Translations under genes and position numbers: made by a program | Assembly: GCA_963724385.1 (NCBI GenBank) | Contig: CAVRUJ010000001.1 | Location: 992,001 to 1,056,000 of the forward strand | DNA length: 64,000 nucleotides | Direction: 5' to 3' | Source of the DNA: DASXQK01 sp963724385 | GTDB taxonomy: Bacteria; Pseudomonadota; Alphaproteobacteria; Dongiales; Dongiaceae | Shown here: in pieces, positions 25,808 to 33,346 of the stretch | How the letters are laid out: each line of letters starts with the position of its first letter | How positions within the stretch are numbered: position 1 is the first letter of the stretch | Notes under the pieces: model-generated | Told to the model about the DNA's origin: nothing | The model's input: only the letters and a program-made list of their open reading frames with translations | The model's database searches: none

Positions 25808-25861
25808 GTCAAATCTGTTATCCGCAAGGGCGCGCTGGTTCGAGTCTGGCCAAAGGGACCA
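25808..25861 (+). repeat. Third, degenerate tRNA-Leu 3'-end remnant
   Basis: Reads like the 3' part of tRNA-Leu (TCAAATCTGTTATCCGCAAG, then GGTTCGAGTC) with several changes and one missing A in the anticodon-loop part. It suggests an older integration event at the same locus. Confidence 0.6.
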
Positions 25862-25912
25862 ATAATACCAATTGCAAAAGCACTTTCGATGGGCACGCTC
25901 AGTCCAGTTCCG

Positions 25913-26845
25913 CTAATCGGCCAGCCGCTGCGTCCCATGCCAAGAGTGCGACCTTGAACCGCCGACAAAGCCGGCGGTGATCGGCGCAAAGGGGACCAGC
26001 CCTGCGAGCCGGCCTGCGGCCTCTTCGGGCCCCAGCCAGCCGTCGAGAAGGTCCCGGTAGGCCCGCGCGACCGCCACCATGTCGACTGCCTGCGGCCAAA
26101 GTCGGAACCTGTCGATGCCGGTAGCGCGAAGCGGGGCGATCTCCGCGGTCAGCGCGGCGACCCCGTGGGACAGGGTCTGCAGCCCGTTGACCGCCAGGAA
26201 GCCCTGTCCGTCGAGGGTCTCGACCGATAGTCCGCCGGGATCCTCATCGCAGACATAGCGACAACCGTCCTTGTGCAGCCCGCGGGCCCGAGCGTGATAG
26301 CAGCGCGCCGATATGGCCAGCGGCAGCCGGCCGAAGGCGGTGACCTCGAGTTCGACCGCTCCGGCGCGAGCGCCCAGGGCCCCGATCGCTGCCGCCGGCA
26401 GTTCGACGGGAAGCGACACCCGTCGAGCGCCGCGTTGTGCGAACCAGGCAAGGGCGCCTTCGTTGTAGACGTTGACGAAGGGACCTATCACATGGGTCCG
26501 GCCGGCGAGGATTTCGATTGCCCCCAGGTCGTTCGCTTCGACCAGCATGTCCGATGCGTTCGCAATCTCCGCGACGAGCGCCCGATCATGGTCGTCCATG
26601 ACGAGGGCGAGGGTCGAATAGATGACTTCCTTGCCGCCATCGGCCAGACGCCGGGCGATCTCCGGCAGGTCAGGATCGCTGAACGGCGCCCGTTTGGCGC
26701 ACACCACTTCGCCAAGGCACACGCTGTCGATGGGCGCTTCGTCGGCGATGCGGGCGTAGAAGTCGCGCCGTTGGGCAGCCGGCCAGTTGAAGAGAAGCGG
26801 GCCGAGAGTCAGCGCCGCTCGCCGGCCATCCCCGGTGCCGGTCAC
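25913..26845 (-). CDS. ubiV: UbiV, oxygen-independent ubiquinone hydroxylation (U32 peptidase-like)
   Basis: 310 residues of the YhbV/U32 family. Cysteines consistent with the UbiV 4Fe-4S cluster are Cys49 (LGEVVCAKRAPF), Cys182 (ISARCYHA), Cys195 and Cys199 (KDGCRYVC). With UbiU and UbiT it hydroxylates the ubiquinone ring without oxygen, using prephenate in characterised systems. Start GTG 26845 overlaps the ubiU stop (GTGA); longer forms run into ubiU. It is the last gene of the ubiT-ubiU-ubiV operon. Confidence 0.93.
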   Translation of the reverse strand: MTGTGDGRRAALTLGPLLFNWPAAQRRDFYARIADEAPIDSVCLGEVVCAKRAPFSDPDLPEIARRLADGGKEVIYSTLALVMDDHDRALVAEIANASDMLVEANDLGAIEILAGRTHVIGPFVNVYNEGALAWFAQRGARRVSLPVELPAAAIGALGARAGAVELEVTAFGRLPLAISARCYHARARGLHKDGCRYVCDEDPGGLSVETLDGQGFLAVNGLQTLSHGVAALTAEIAPLRATGIDRFRLWPQAVDMVAVARAYRDLLDGWLGPEEAAGRLAGLVPFAPITAGFVGGSRSHSWHGTQRLAD

Positions 26846-27834
26846 CGCCAGCCCTTTCGGTACGCCCCGGCCGTCACCCGGGCGCCCTCGGTGAGATCGC
26901 CGAGCGCCACGGTCGGCGGTGCCTCGCCACGCGCGACGGCATCGATTGCCTGGCGAAAGGCAGCGACCACCCGCCCGACATAGACCGGACCCCGCTGCCG
27001 GCCTTCGATCTTGAGCGCTCTGACGCCGGCACCACCCAGGGCCGAAAGCAGGTCCAGGGCACTCAAGGAAACCGGATCCTCGAAGAGATGAGATTCCTCG
27101 CCGCGAACGCAGAAACGGCCCTTGCACAAGGTCGGGTATCCCGCCGGCTCCCCGGGAGCGAACCGGTCAATGGTCAAACCGCCAAGGAGCGAAACCAGGG
27201 TATCGCCCCGCGCTTCGTAACGGACATGGGAGGGGGGCGAGCAGACCCCGTGCATGTTGGGCGAAAGCCCGGTGACATACGAAGATAGCGCGCAGCGGCC
27301 TTCGGCCATCACGCACATGCCGCCGAAGGCGAAGACTTCGAACTCGACCTCAGCCGAACGCACAAGTTTGGCGATGGCTTCCAGGGTCAAGACCCGGGGC
27401 AAGACGACGCGTCGGACCCCGAAGGCCGCGGCATAGAGCCGGATCGCCTCCGGATTGGACGCCGCCGCCTGGACCGACAGATGCCGCCGCAGCTGCGGAT
27501 GGCGAGAGGCGGCATAGTCCAGCAGGCCGATGTCGGCGAGAATCACGCTGTCGGCGCCCAAACGCGCCGCGTCATCAACGGCGCGCCGCCAGGGTTCGGG
27601 CCGCCCGGCCTCGGCGAAGGTATTGACGGCAAGGAACAGCTTGCGGCCGCGCGCATGGATATAGCCGATCGCCTCGGCCATCTCCTCCCGGGAGAAATTC
27701 AGGCCGGGAAAGTTGCGCGCGTTGGTCTCATCGCGGAACCCCGCATAGACGGCGTCCGCGCCCGCATCGACAGCGGCGCGCAGCGCGGCCGGCGTGCCGG
27801 CGGGGGCGACGATCTCGATCGAAGCCTCGCTCAC
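26842..27834 (-). CDS. ubiU: UbiU, oxygen-independent ubiquinone hydroxylation (U32 peptidase-like)
   Basis: 330 residues. N-terminal IVAPAGTPAALRAAVDAGAD and ADAVYAGFRDETNARNFPGL are U32 signatures. Iron-sulfur ligands fit UbiU: Cys174 and Cys181 in GGMCVMAEGRC, Cys198 in HGVCSPP, Cys237 in TLCKGR. It forms the UbiU-UbiV heterodimer. Start GTG 27834 overlaps the ubiT stop (GTGA). Confidence 0.94.
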   Translation of the reverse strand: MSEASIEIVAPAGTPAALRAAVDAGADAVYAGFRDETNARNFPGLNFSREEMAEAIGYIHARGRKLFLAVNTFAEAGRPEPWRRAVDDAARLGADSVILADIGLLDYAASRHPQLRRHLSVQAAASNPEAIRLYAAAFGVRRVVLPRVLTLEAIAKLVRSAEVEFEVFAFGGMCVMAEGRCALSSYVTGLSPNMHGVCSPPSHVRYEARGDTLVSLLGGLTIDRFAPGEPAGYPTLCKGRFCVRGEESHLFEDPVSLSALDLLSALGGAGVRALKIEGRQRGPVYVGRVVAAFRQAIDAVARGEAPPTVALGDLTEGARVTAGAYRKGWR

Positions 27835-28559
27835 GGCCGCGGCTCCGAATCCGCAGCGGCCCGCTGCGAGCGCGCCTCCGCGCGTTCCAACCTGCGGCCC
27901 TGCTCGGCCAGTCGCCGTTCGATCGTCTCGATGGCGTCCCCTTGTCGGCGCAGGGCCAGAGCGATGGGAGCGCAGAGAACGGACACCAGGAAGTTCAGAT
28001 CCGCGTCGGCACGACGGTAGACCCCACGGAGGATTTCGACCGCGCGGTGCAATGGTGCGGCAAGCGGCCCTCCGGCCTCGGCCAGATCCCTCAGGATGTC
28101 GATGCCGGCACCATCGACAGCATAGCGCAAGGTCATGATCGCCGCGGTGTCTCCCTCTATGCTCAGGCCGCGACTGAAGAAGACGGCATCGCCGTCGACG
28201 CGCCCTTCGAGCAACGCAGTCAGCATGAGGAATGATCCACGCAAAGCCGCGCCAGGTTGGTTCAAGTGAGCGCCGCGCCGATGGGCGCGAAGACGGGGTC
28301 GCATGCCGCCGGGCTGCAGCCGAAGAACGATAGGCAAGTCTATCGGATCGATCTCGACTTCTATCTCGCCCATGGAGCGAAGCCTGTCGAAGACGGCCGG
28401 ATGGCTGCGGCGCATCCGGGCCAGCGCTCGGTCCAAAAGAGGATCGAGCAGCATCGGCGGCAGCGGCCTCAAGGCAATGCCGGCGAGCAGCACTGGAGAT
28501 AGCAGCGGCGCGGTGACGGCCTCATTGCGTGACGCGATAGCGTCCCCGGATTGGGCCAT
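27831..28559 (-). CDS. ubiT: UbiT, SCP2-domain ubiquinone accessory factor
   Basis: 242 residues with an SCP2 lipid-binding domain: VEIDPIDLPIVLRLQPGG, GSFLMLTALLEGRVDGDAVFF and SRGLSIEGDTAAIMTLRYAV. UbiT binds the quinone precursor for the anaerobic pathway. ATG 28559 is preferred over the adjacent TTG because AAGGA lies six bases upstream. An A/R-rich C-terminal tail follows. First gene of the operon, with a FixK/FNR box 75 bases upstream. Confidence 0.9.
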   Translation of the reverse strand: MAQSGDAIASRNEAVTAPLLSPVLLAGIALRPLPPMLLDPLLDRALARMRRSHPAVFDRLRSMGEIEVEIDPIDLPIVLRLQPGGMRPRLRAHRRGAHLNQPGAALRGSFLMLTALLEGRVDGDAVFFSRGLSIEGDTAAIMTLRYAVDGAGIDILRDLAEAGGPLAAPLHRAVEILRGVYRRADADLNFLVSVLCAPIALALRRQGDAIETIERRLAEQGRRLERAEARSQRAAADSEPRP

Positions 28560-28633
28560 CAAGAATCCTTGCTCGCCGATCTGCAGAACAGCCTTCTCGG
28601 ATCAATGCTGGCTCGGCGCCTCCGGGGACGTCC

Positions 28634-28647
28634 TTGCGCTAGATCAA
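28634..28647 (-). promoter_or_regulatory. FNR/FixK-type box upstream of ubiTUV
   Basis: TTGCGCTAGATCAA on the plus strand, TTGATCTAGCGCAA on the coding strand, fits the alphaproteobacterial anaerobox (TTGAT-N4-ATCAA, with one half written GCGCAA). It is about 75 bases from the ubiT ATG, the right range for activation under low oxygen. Confidence 0.8.
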
Positions 28648-28659
28648 TGACAAATCCGA

Positions 28660-29097
28660 CAGATGCGCCAAGCTTACTTTGGAAACGATCCAGAGCGATC
28701 AGCAAGACCGTGGCCGGTTAGGCCACCCGTCAGAAAAGCTGTGAACTGCGTCCAACCATCCCTCCGCCGCGAAGTGGCATGGGGATTTGCCTTCTTTGGA
28801 GAATAGTTAAATCGGTTGGGTGTGTGTTTCGCGCCCAACGGCGACTTCTCGTAGGCACTCGATCCGATGGCTCCGTCGATGAGTTGGCATCCTACGACTG
28901 TGGGGTCGTGGCTGGACGCGATTTTACGATGTTGCGCCCGACTGGCTGTCCTGGGATCGTAATTACTTGACAGTTTGGCTGCGCCGGCGGGGCGTGGGAC
29001 TGCGAGAGTCCCGAGCGCCCGGCCGGGGTGGCCATGCCGCCTCCGGGCGGGGTAAGGATGGTGTTGCAGACACATCCAACCTCGAACGGAGAACGAC
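28660..29097. other. Intergenic stretch with probable IS481-family left end
   Basis: About 440 bases with no convincing gene. The last part runs into the IS481-like remnant at 29098, and the GC-rich segment around 28980-29060 is probably its left end; I could not place the terminal repeat securely. ORFs read across here lack any family resemblance. Confidence 0.45.
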
Positions 29098-29163
29098 ATG
29101 ACCACGGAGAAGAAGGTAGCACGGCGCAAGCTCAGCCTGATTGACGCCGCTCTCTCATCTTGA
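29098..29163 (+). mobile_element. Remnant of an IS481-family transposase gene (N-terminus only)
   Basis: A GGAGAA site and ATG 29098 open MTTEKKVARRKLSLIDAA, the characteristic N-terminus of IS481-type transposases (which continues with a LASELGNVSKA-type segment in intact copies). After about 15 residues the similarity stops and the sequence merges into the glycosyltransferase gene on the other strand. Only the left end of the element remains. Confidence 0.65.
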
Positions 29164-30037
29164 ATTGTCGCCGCACAATCAGGTAGGGGTTGTCCGACCC
29201 TGGATGGTCGATCGCGTCGAGCAGTAGTGCGGCTCTGCTCCGGCAATCGATGAACCAATCCTCCTCGCAGGTTTCCCAGCGGGAAGCAGACCACCTCAGG
29301 AAACGGACGGCATAGAACTCAAGTTCATGCCGGAACTCCGGCAAGGCGCGGCTTTGGTCGATCACCAGCTGGAATGCCTGCAGTACGTCGGCGCTGTTTG
29401 GGTTGATTCTGAGGCCCGAGATGCTGCCTTCCCGTTTGCCGTAGTGGTAGAGCGGGCGGTCAAGCACTGCAATGCCCGGTGCGTGAGCCATCAGCAACGG
29501 CGTGAACACTTCGTCCTCGTGATAGATAGCCGGAAAACTCAGCTGCCGGCTCTGTAGGAAATGGCGTCTGTATAGTTTGTCCCAGACCATGGGCGTCATG
29601 CCGAGAAGGGCTTCCTGAGGAGTCATGCCTACTCGGTACGTCGGATGGTGACGTTCCTGGTGATCCGGATAGACCCACCAGGAGCCAAAACAAATCAGAT
29701 CGACTTCCCCTGCGCAGGCGAGGGCGTAGGGGGCTCCGCAATATTCGGGATCCACATAGTCATCGGAATCGACGAAGGCAACGAACTCCCCGCTGGCGAT
29801 CTTAAGTCCTCGGTTGCGAGCGGGGCCCAATCCGCAATGTGGTGTCCGGAAGGATCTAGAAAAACGGGCATCGCGCCGAGCAAAGTTTTCGATGATCGCC
29901 CAGGAATCGTCATCGGAACCATCGTCAACCGCGATCACTTCGAAGTCCGGGAAGGTCATGGCGGCCAGGGAATCAAGGCAGCGATGCAAAAAAACAGAGG
30001 AGTTATAGACGGGAACGATGATCGATATTCGTGGCAT
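29132..30037 (-). CDS. Glycosyltransferase family 2
   Basis: 301 residues of the GT-A type: MPRISIIVPVYNSSVFLHRC, FEVIAVDDGSDDDSW (nucleotide-binding Asp), GPARNRGLKIASGEFVAFVD and DSDD (metal-binding DxD). It transfers a sugar from a nucleotide donor, probably to a cell-surface glycan. Its last few codons and stop lie within the IS481-like remnant, so the natural C-terminus may be lost. It lies head-to-head with the AT-rich GT4 gene. Confidence 0.88.
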   Translation of the reverse strand: MPRISIIVPVYNSSVFLHRCLDSLAAMTFPDFEVIAVDDGSDDDSWAIIENFARRDARFSRSFRTPHCGLGPARNRGLKIASGEFVAFVDSDDYVDPEYCGAPYALACAGEVDLICFGSWWVYPDHQERHHPTYRVGMTPQEALLGMTPMVWDKLYRRHFLQSRQLSFPAIYHEDEVFTPLLMAHAPGIAVLDRPLYHYGKREGSISGLRINPNSADVLQAFQLVIDQSRALPEFRHELEFYAVRFLRWSASRWETCEEDWFIDCRSRAALLLDAIDHPGSDNPYLIVRRQFKMRERRQSG

Positions 30038-30372
30038 CTGCGGACGGCCTCATGGCTCCAGAAACGGCGTGTTGAATACAGATACCGACCATAGCCATTA
30101 TGCTGAAGCAGGTCACTATCCGGACCAATGTCCACCAGGGGATGAACGTGGCAGCGCAACAGGGATGAATATCGCAGAGCGGCTTGTTTCCTTCCTTCTC
30201 CCCCCCACCAACCCATACGCCCGTTTCGATCGGACCGAGAGTCCTCCGCCTGGCGCGTATTACTGCGCGCTGGGAATCTTCAATCGCTTCTGGCATGCTT
30301 TCCACCATGAACGCACTGTTTCCGAGCGGTTGCTGTGGAGGCGCCTTTTCGTGGCCATAAAAATAGGCAAAA
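30038..30372. other. Divergent intergenic region between two glycosyltransferases
   Basis: 335 bases of mixed composition with no convincing ORF in any frame and no clear RNA gene. It must carry promoters for the two divergent glycosyltransferase genes; I do not see a confident -35/-10 pair. Confidence 0.4.
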
Positions 30373-31584
30373 ATGAATATATGCTACTTAATTCGTTCCT
30401 TTAACACTCGGGCGGGTACTGAGAGCTATGTTTATCATACGTCAATAGCAATGGCAAAACTAGGACATCGTGTACATATTGTTTCTTTGACGGGAAAGGG
30501 CCGGCGGGTTTTTAAAGAACAAGAAAACAAAATATTTTTTCATCAAGTTAAATTGGCAACAAATCCTCTCACCCGGTTCTTTCGATTGGAGCGAGTTTTC
30601 CCTTTATTTGTTTGGCGTTATGGAAAATCTATCACTAAGGTCTTGCGTCCGATAATTCAAAATCGAGCCATTGACATAATAGAAGCAACAGATTGGGGAG
30701 TGGATGCATGGAATTATTTGCATGAACGACAAGTCCCCGTTTGTGTGAGATTGCATGGGTATCCTGGATTTAAAGACGAGTTTGACAAGAAAACATTAAA
30801 AACATGGCCTAAAAAATATATCGAATGGAGCATGCAAAGAAAGCATATTTTATCTGCAGATCTTGTTACGGGAGTATCCAAATCCTATATTGACTTAGTT
30901 CGAATGGCATGGAAAATTAGAGAAAAAGATATTCAAATTATTCCAATTGCTGTTGATCCGAATATTTTTCATCCGAGTGATGTTTTTCGCGAAAATAAAT
31001 CCATTCTTTTCGTGGGACGCCTAGAGAAGTCCAAAGGTATTGAAATACTTGGTCATTCTATTCCCATGATTCTAAAAATCATCCCAGAGGCGGTATTTTA
31101 TTTCGCGGGAGAAGATCATAAACGCAACAATAATAAACAAACGTGGTCGCAATATTTAATAAGTACATACGGAAAAAGGAATATTGTTTATTTGGGATCC
31201 ATGCAAACCGAGGAACTGCGTCGGTATTATCAAACATCAACCATTTGCGTAGTGCCTTCGCTTTATGAACCTGGGGGCACGGTAGCATTTGAGGCGATGG
31301 CTTGCGGCTGTCCGGTGATTGCCAGCAGGGTAGGCGGTCTTGAAGAAGTCATTCAAGATAGACAAACGGGATTATTGGTACCGCCGGGCGATGCTTCGGC
31401 ACTTGCGGGTAGCTTGAGGGAATTACTCCAAAATGAGCAATTGAGGCAAAAAATTGCGCTGAACGCTCTCGGATCGGTACGGAAAAATTTTGACATAAAC
31501 ATAATAGCGCAACAAACGGTAGATGCGTATGCTGGTGCCATAAAACTCTTTGCCGAAAAACAGAAATCAAAAAATGGACAATGA
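30373..31584 (+). CDS. Glycosyltransferase family 4, strongly AT-rich (likely transferred)
   Basis: 403 residues with a GT-B fold: MNICYLIRSFNTRAGTESYV, then ILFVGRLEKSKGIEIL, SLYEPGGTVAFEAMACGCPV (the EX7E donor-binding region) and ASRVGGLEEVI. It probably builds a surface polysaccharide or glycolipid. The first 850 bases are AT-rich with A/T-ending codons, unlike every neighbour, while the last 300 become GC-richer, so the gene is probably a recent import or a mosaic. Confidence 0.9.
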   Translation: MNICYLIRSFNTRAGTESYVYHTSIAMAKLGHRVHIVSLTGKGRRVFKEQENKIFFHQVKLATNPLTRFFRLERVFPLFVWRYGKSITKVLRPIIQNRAIDIIEATDWGVDAWNYLHERQVPVCVRLHGYPGFKDEFDKKTLKTWPKKYIEWSMQRKHILSADLVTGVSKSYIDLVRMAWKIREKDIQIIPIAVDPNIFHPSDVFRENKSILFVGRLEKSKGIEILGHSIPMILKIIPEAVFYFAGEDHKRNNNKQTWSQYLISTYGKRNIVYLGSMQTEELRRYYQTSTICVVPSLYEPGGTVAFEAMACGCPVIASRVGGLEEVIQDRQTGLLVPPGDASALAGSLRELLQNEQLRQKIALNALGSVRKNFDINIIAQQTVDAYAGAIKLFAEKQKSKNGQ

Positions 31585-31708
31585 GCGGCAATATTATGAA
31601 GACCATGTTCATTGAGGCGCCCCTTCGTCCATTGCAGCCCAGGTCCTATTGCAGAAGCTCTCCACCATTTCCCGGTTCTGATTCTGAATCCCATCTCCGG
31701 AGCCGTTC

Positions 31709-32497
31709 TTGAAGCGGATCATCCTGTTTCGATTCCATGGTTCGCTGGACATCTGTGCAAACAGGCTTGAACTGCTGCATCGTCTCAATCCCGGCACCAG
31801 GATCATCGGCCTCTGGGGCGGCGACCGCGCCAGGCTCCAGGAAGCCCGGCAGGCCCTGGCCGCCGGCCTCGAGGACATCTGGGATATCCGGGTTGAATCT
31901 TCGTTGTGGAAGTGGCAACACGCGGACTTGGCGCTGCTGATGTGGTATCGCCACGAAGGCCGGCACATCCCCTTCGACATGCTCCACCTCGTGGAGTGGG
32001 ACCTGCTGCTCCTGGCGAGCCTGGACCAGATCTATGGAGAAACGGGCCGGAACGGTGTCGCATTGACGGGCCTGACACCCCTGGAACGCCTCCAGGACGA
32101 CTGGTACTGGACCTCGGTGGAACCCTACGCCGCGCAGTGGCGGCAACTCCAAAGGCACGTTCGCGAGCGTTACGGTTGGCACGGCCCCTACTTCGCGTGC
32201 CAGGGTCCCGCCAGCGCCTTCTCCAAGGCTTTCCTCGAACGCTACTCGCGGGAAGATGTTCCCGCACTGGTGCACGAGGAACTCCGGCTGCCCCTCTATA
32301 CCCAGGCCCTGGGCTTCGAGGTGGCTGGCCTTCCCCACATCTACCGGGAGATCAAGGATCCCAAGGAGATGGAATTCTTCAATTGCGAAAAATTGCTCAT
32401 CGAGGAACGCACGATCCGCTCGGAACTGCTCAAGCCTTTGGGGCGAAGGGTATTCCATCCTTATCGGAAGCCCTTCTGGCTGGGGTCGCTCCCTTGA
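31709..32497 (+). CDS. Unknown protein in the glycan region
   Basis: 262 residues, no membrane helix. It starts MKRIILFRFHGSLDICANRL and contains LNPGTRIIGLWGG, FDMLHLVEWDLLLLASLDQI and EVAGLPHIYREIKDPKEMEF. The pattern of a hydrophobic strand, an acidic WD in the middle and a conserved-looking end is like nucleotide-sugar transferases without a known family, but this is a guess. TTG 31709 follows CCGGAG at a good distance. Confidence 0.65.
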   Translation: MKRIILFRFHGSLDICANRLELLHRLNPGTRIIGLWGGDRARLQEARQALAAGLEDIWDIRVESSLWKWQHADLALLMWYRHEGRHIPFDMLHLVEWDLLLLASLDQIYGETGRNGVALTGLTPLERLQDDWYWTSVEPYAAQWRQLQRHVRERYGWHGPYFACQGPASAFSKAFLERYSREDVPALVHEELRLPLYTQALGFEVAGLPHIYREIKDPKEMEFFNCEKLLIEERTIRSELLKPLGRRVFHPYRKPFWLGSLP

Positions 32498-32807
32498 ATG
32501 CTCCTAGGCCCGCCTCGGACTGGTCGCGCGGGTCCAGCCTGCGCGCAGCTCGTTATGATCTAGCGCTGTGGATAGATGCTGGGTCCTCTGGATCCGCTGC
32601 CCCCAGGCGCGATGAATGGCCTGCCTGGAAGCTGCGCAAGTTCTCCTCCTCGTTTGTTGCAGGCTGCCGTGGTGCCTGTCACGTCCGCACGCCGCGCGCT
32701 ACGTTTGCCCCGCCCACCGCGCCACGACGCCAACCGCGGCCGCGAGGCTCACCGCTTTGGCAAATCATTCGCCAAACTTTGAGCGAGGCGACAGGTTCAG
32801 AGGACAC
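32498..32807. other. Non-coding gap
   Basis: 310 bases between an unknown gene and the Gly-rich peptide gene. Possible reading frames show no family resemblance and no ribosome-binding site; nothing else is evident. Confidence 0.4.
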
Positions 32808-33014
32808 TCAGCCAACGTGACCTCCTCCGCCTCCGCCCCCACCTCCGCCGCTGCCTCCTCCGCCGGCTTTGTGGAGGCCATCGTCCTGATATTCATCAGG
32901 ACCGCAGTGGTGGGTTGCCGATTGGGGGCATCCTGGAGGAGCGACCGTTGGCCCCGAGCATTCCTGAGCGCAGAGCAAAACCCACGCCAGCGCCAATACA
33001 AGGCTCCGCTTCAT
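32808..33014 (-). CDS. Small secreted glycine-rich peptide
   Basis: 68 residues: signal peptide MKRSLVLALAWVLLCAQECS, a short Cys-containing middle, then a run of glycines (GGGGSGGGGGGGGGG) and HVG. A weak AGGGA precedes the ATG. No lipobox. It may be a small exported or surface peptide; the function is unknown and a chance ORF cannot be excluded, though the signal peptide argues for a gene. Confidence 0.5.
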   Translation of the reverse strand: MKRSLVLALAWVLLCAQECSGPTVAPPGCPQSATHHCGPDEYQDDGLHKAGGGGSGGGGGGGGGGHVG

Positions 33015-33075
33015 GCTTAGTCCCTAAAAGGACGGCCACAGCATCCGAACCTGATCTTGAGACCGCCGTGCGTGG

Positions 33076-33107
33076 GATTGTGTGGTGAAATTGGGCCATC
33101 CGGACAA
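33076..33107. repeat. Short repeat A, copy 1
   Basis: GATTGTGTGGTGAAATTGGG and the following CCATCCGGACAAC recur with few changes at 35940-35973. Copy 2 lies directly beside the end of an IS3-type element. Confidence 0.6.
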
Positions 33108-33120
33108 CTCGGAATCCGCG

Positions 33121-33180
33121 CTTCGCTCTGGTTGCCGGGCATCGGGGAAATGTACGATCCCCTCGGCGCAAGGTGAGGCG
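33121..33180. repeat. 60-bp direct repeat B, copy 1
   Basis: Sixty bases repeated at 36455-36514 with two substitutions, in the same orientation. Between them lie the AsmA gene, the 25-codon ORF, the IS3 orfA and a gene fragment. Confidence 0.8.
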
Positions 33181-33346
33181 ACTTATCGGCAATTCGGGTC
33201 GAGACGTCATGGGCTCGACGCGGGATTGCCGCTGGCCTGCTACCCGGAGGCAATACGACGGCCGGAATCGGCAAAGACATCTCTTCCGGCGGCCACTGGA
33301 TCACCAACCAGGCCAACGAAGACAGGTAGACCGGCACCGGGCGATT

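Noticed and set aside
25535..25989. Small ORFs over the tRNA scars
   Set aside because: They consist of translated tRNA fragments (for example GRTRTNTPLRATDF), a common false-gene pattern.
28674..29294. Possible 206-residue minus-strand protein
   Set aside because: It crosses the IS481 remnant and the end of the glycosyltransferase, has no recognisable domain and looks like random translation.
30018..30404. A 128-codon plus-strand ORF upstream of the GT4 gene
   Set aside because: No ribosome-binding site, overlaps both neighbours and shows no family resemblance.
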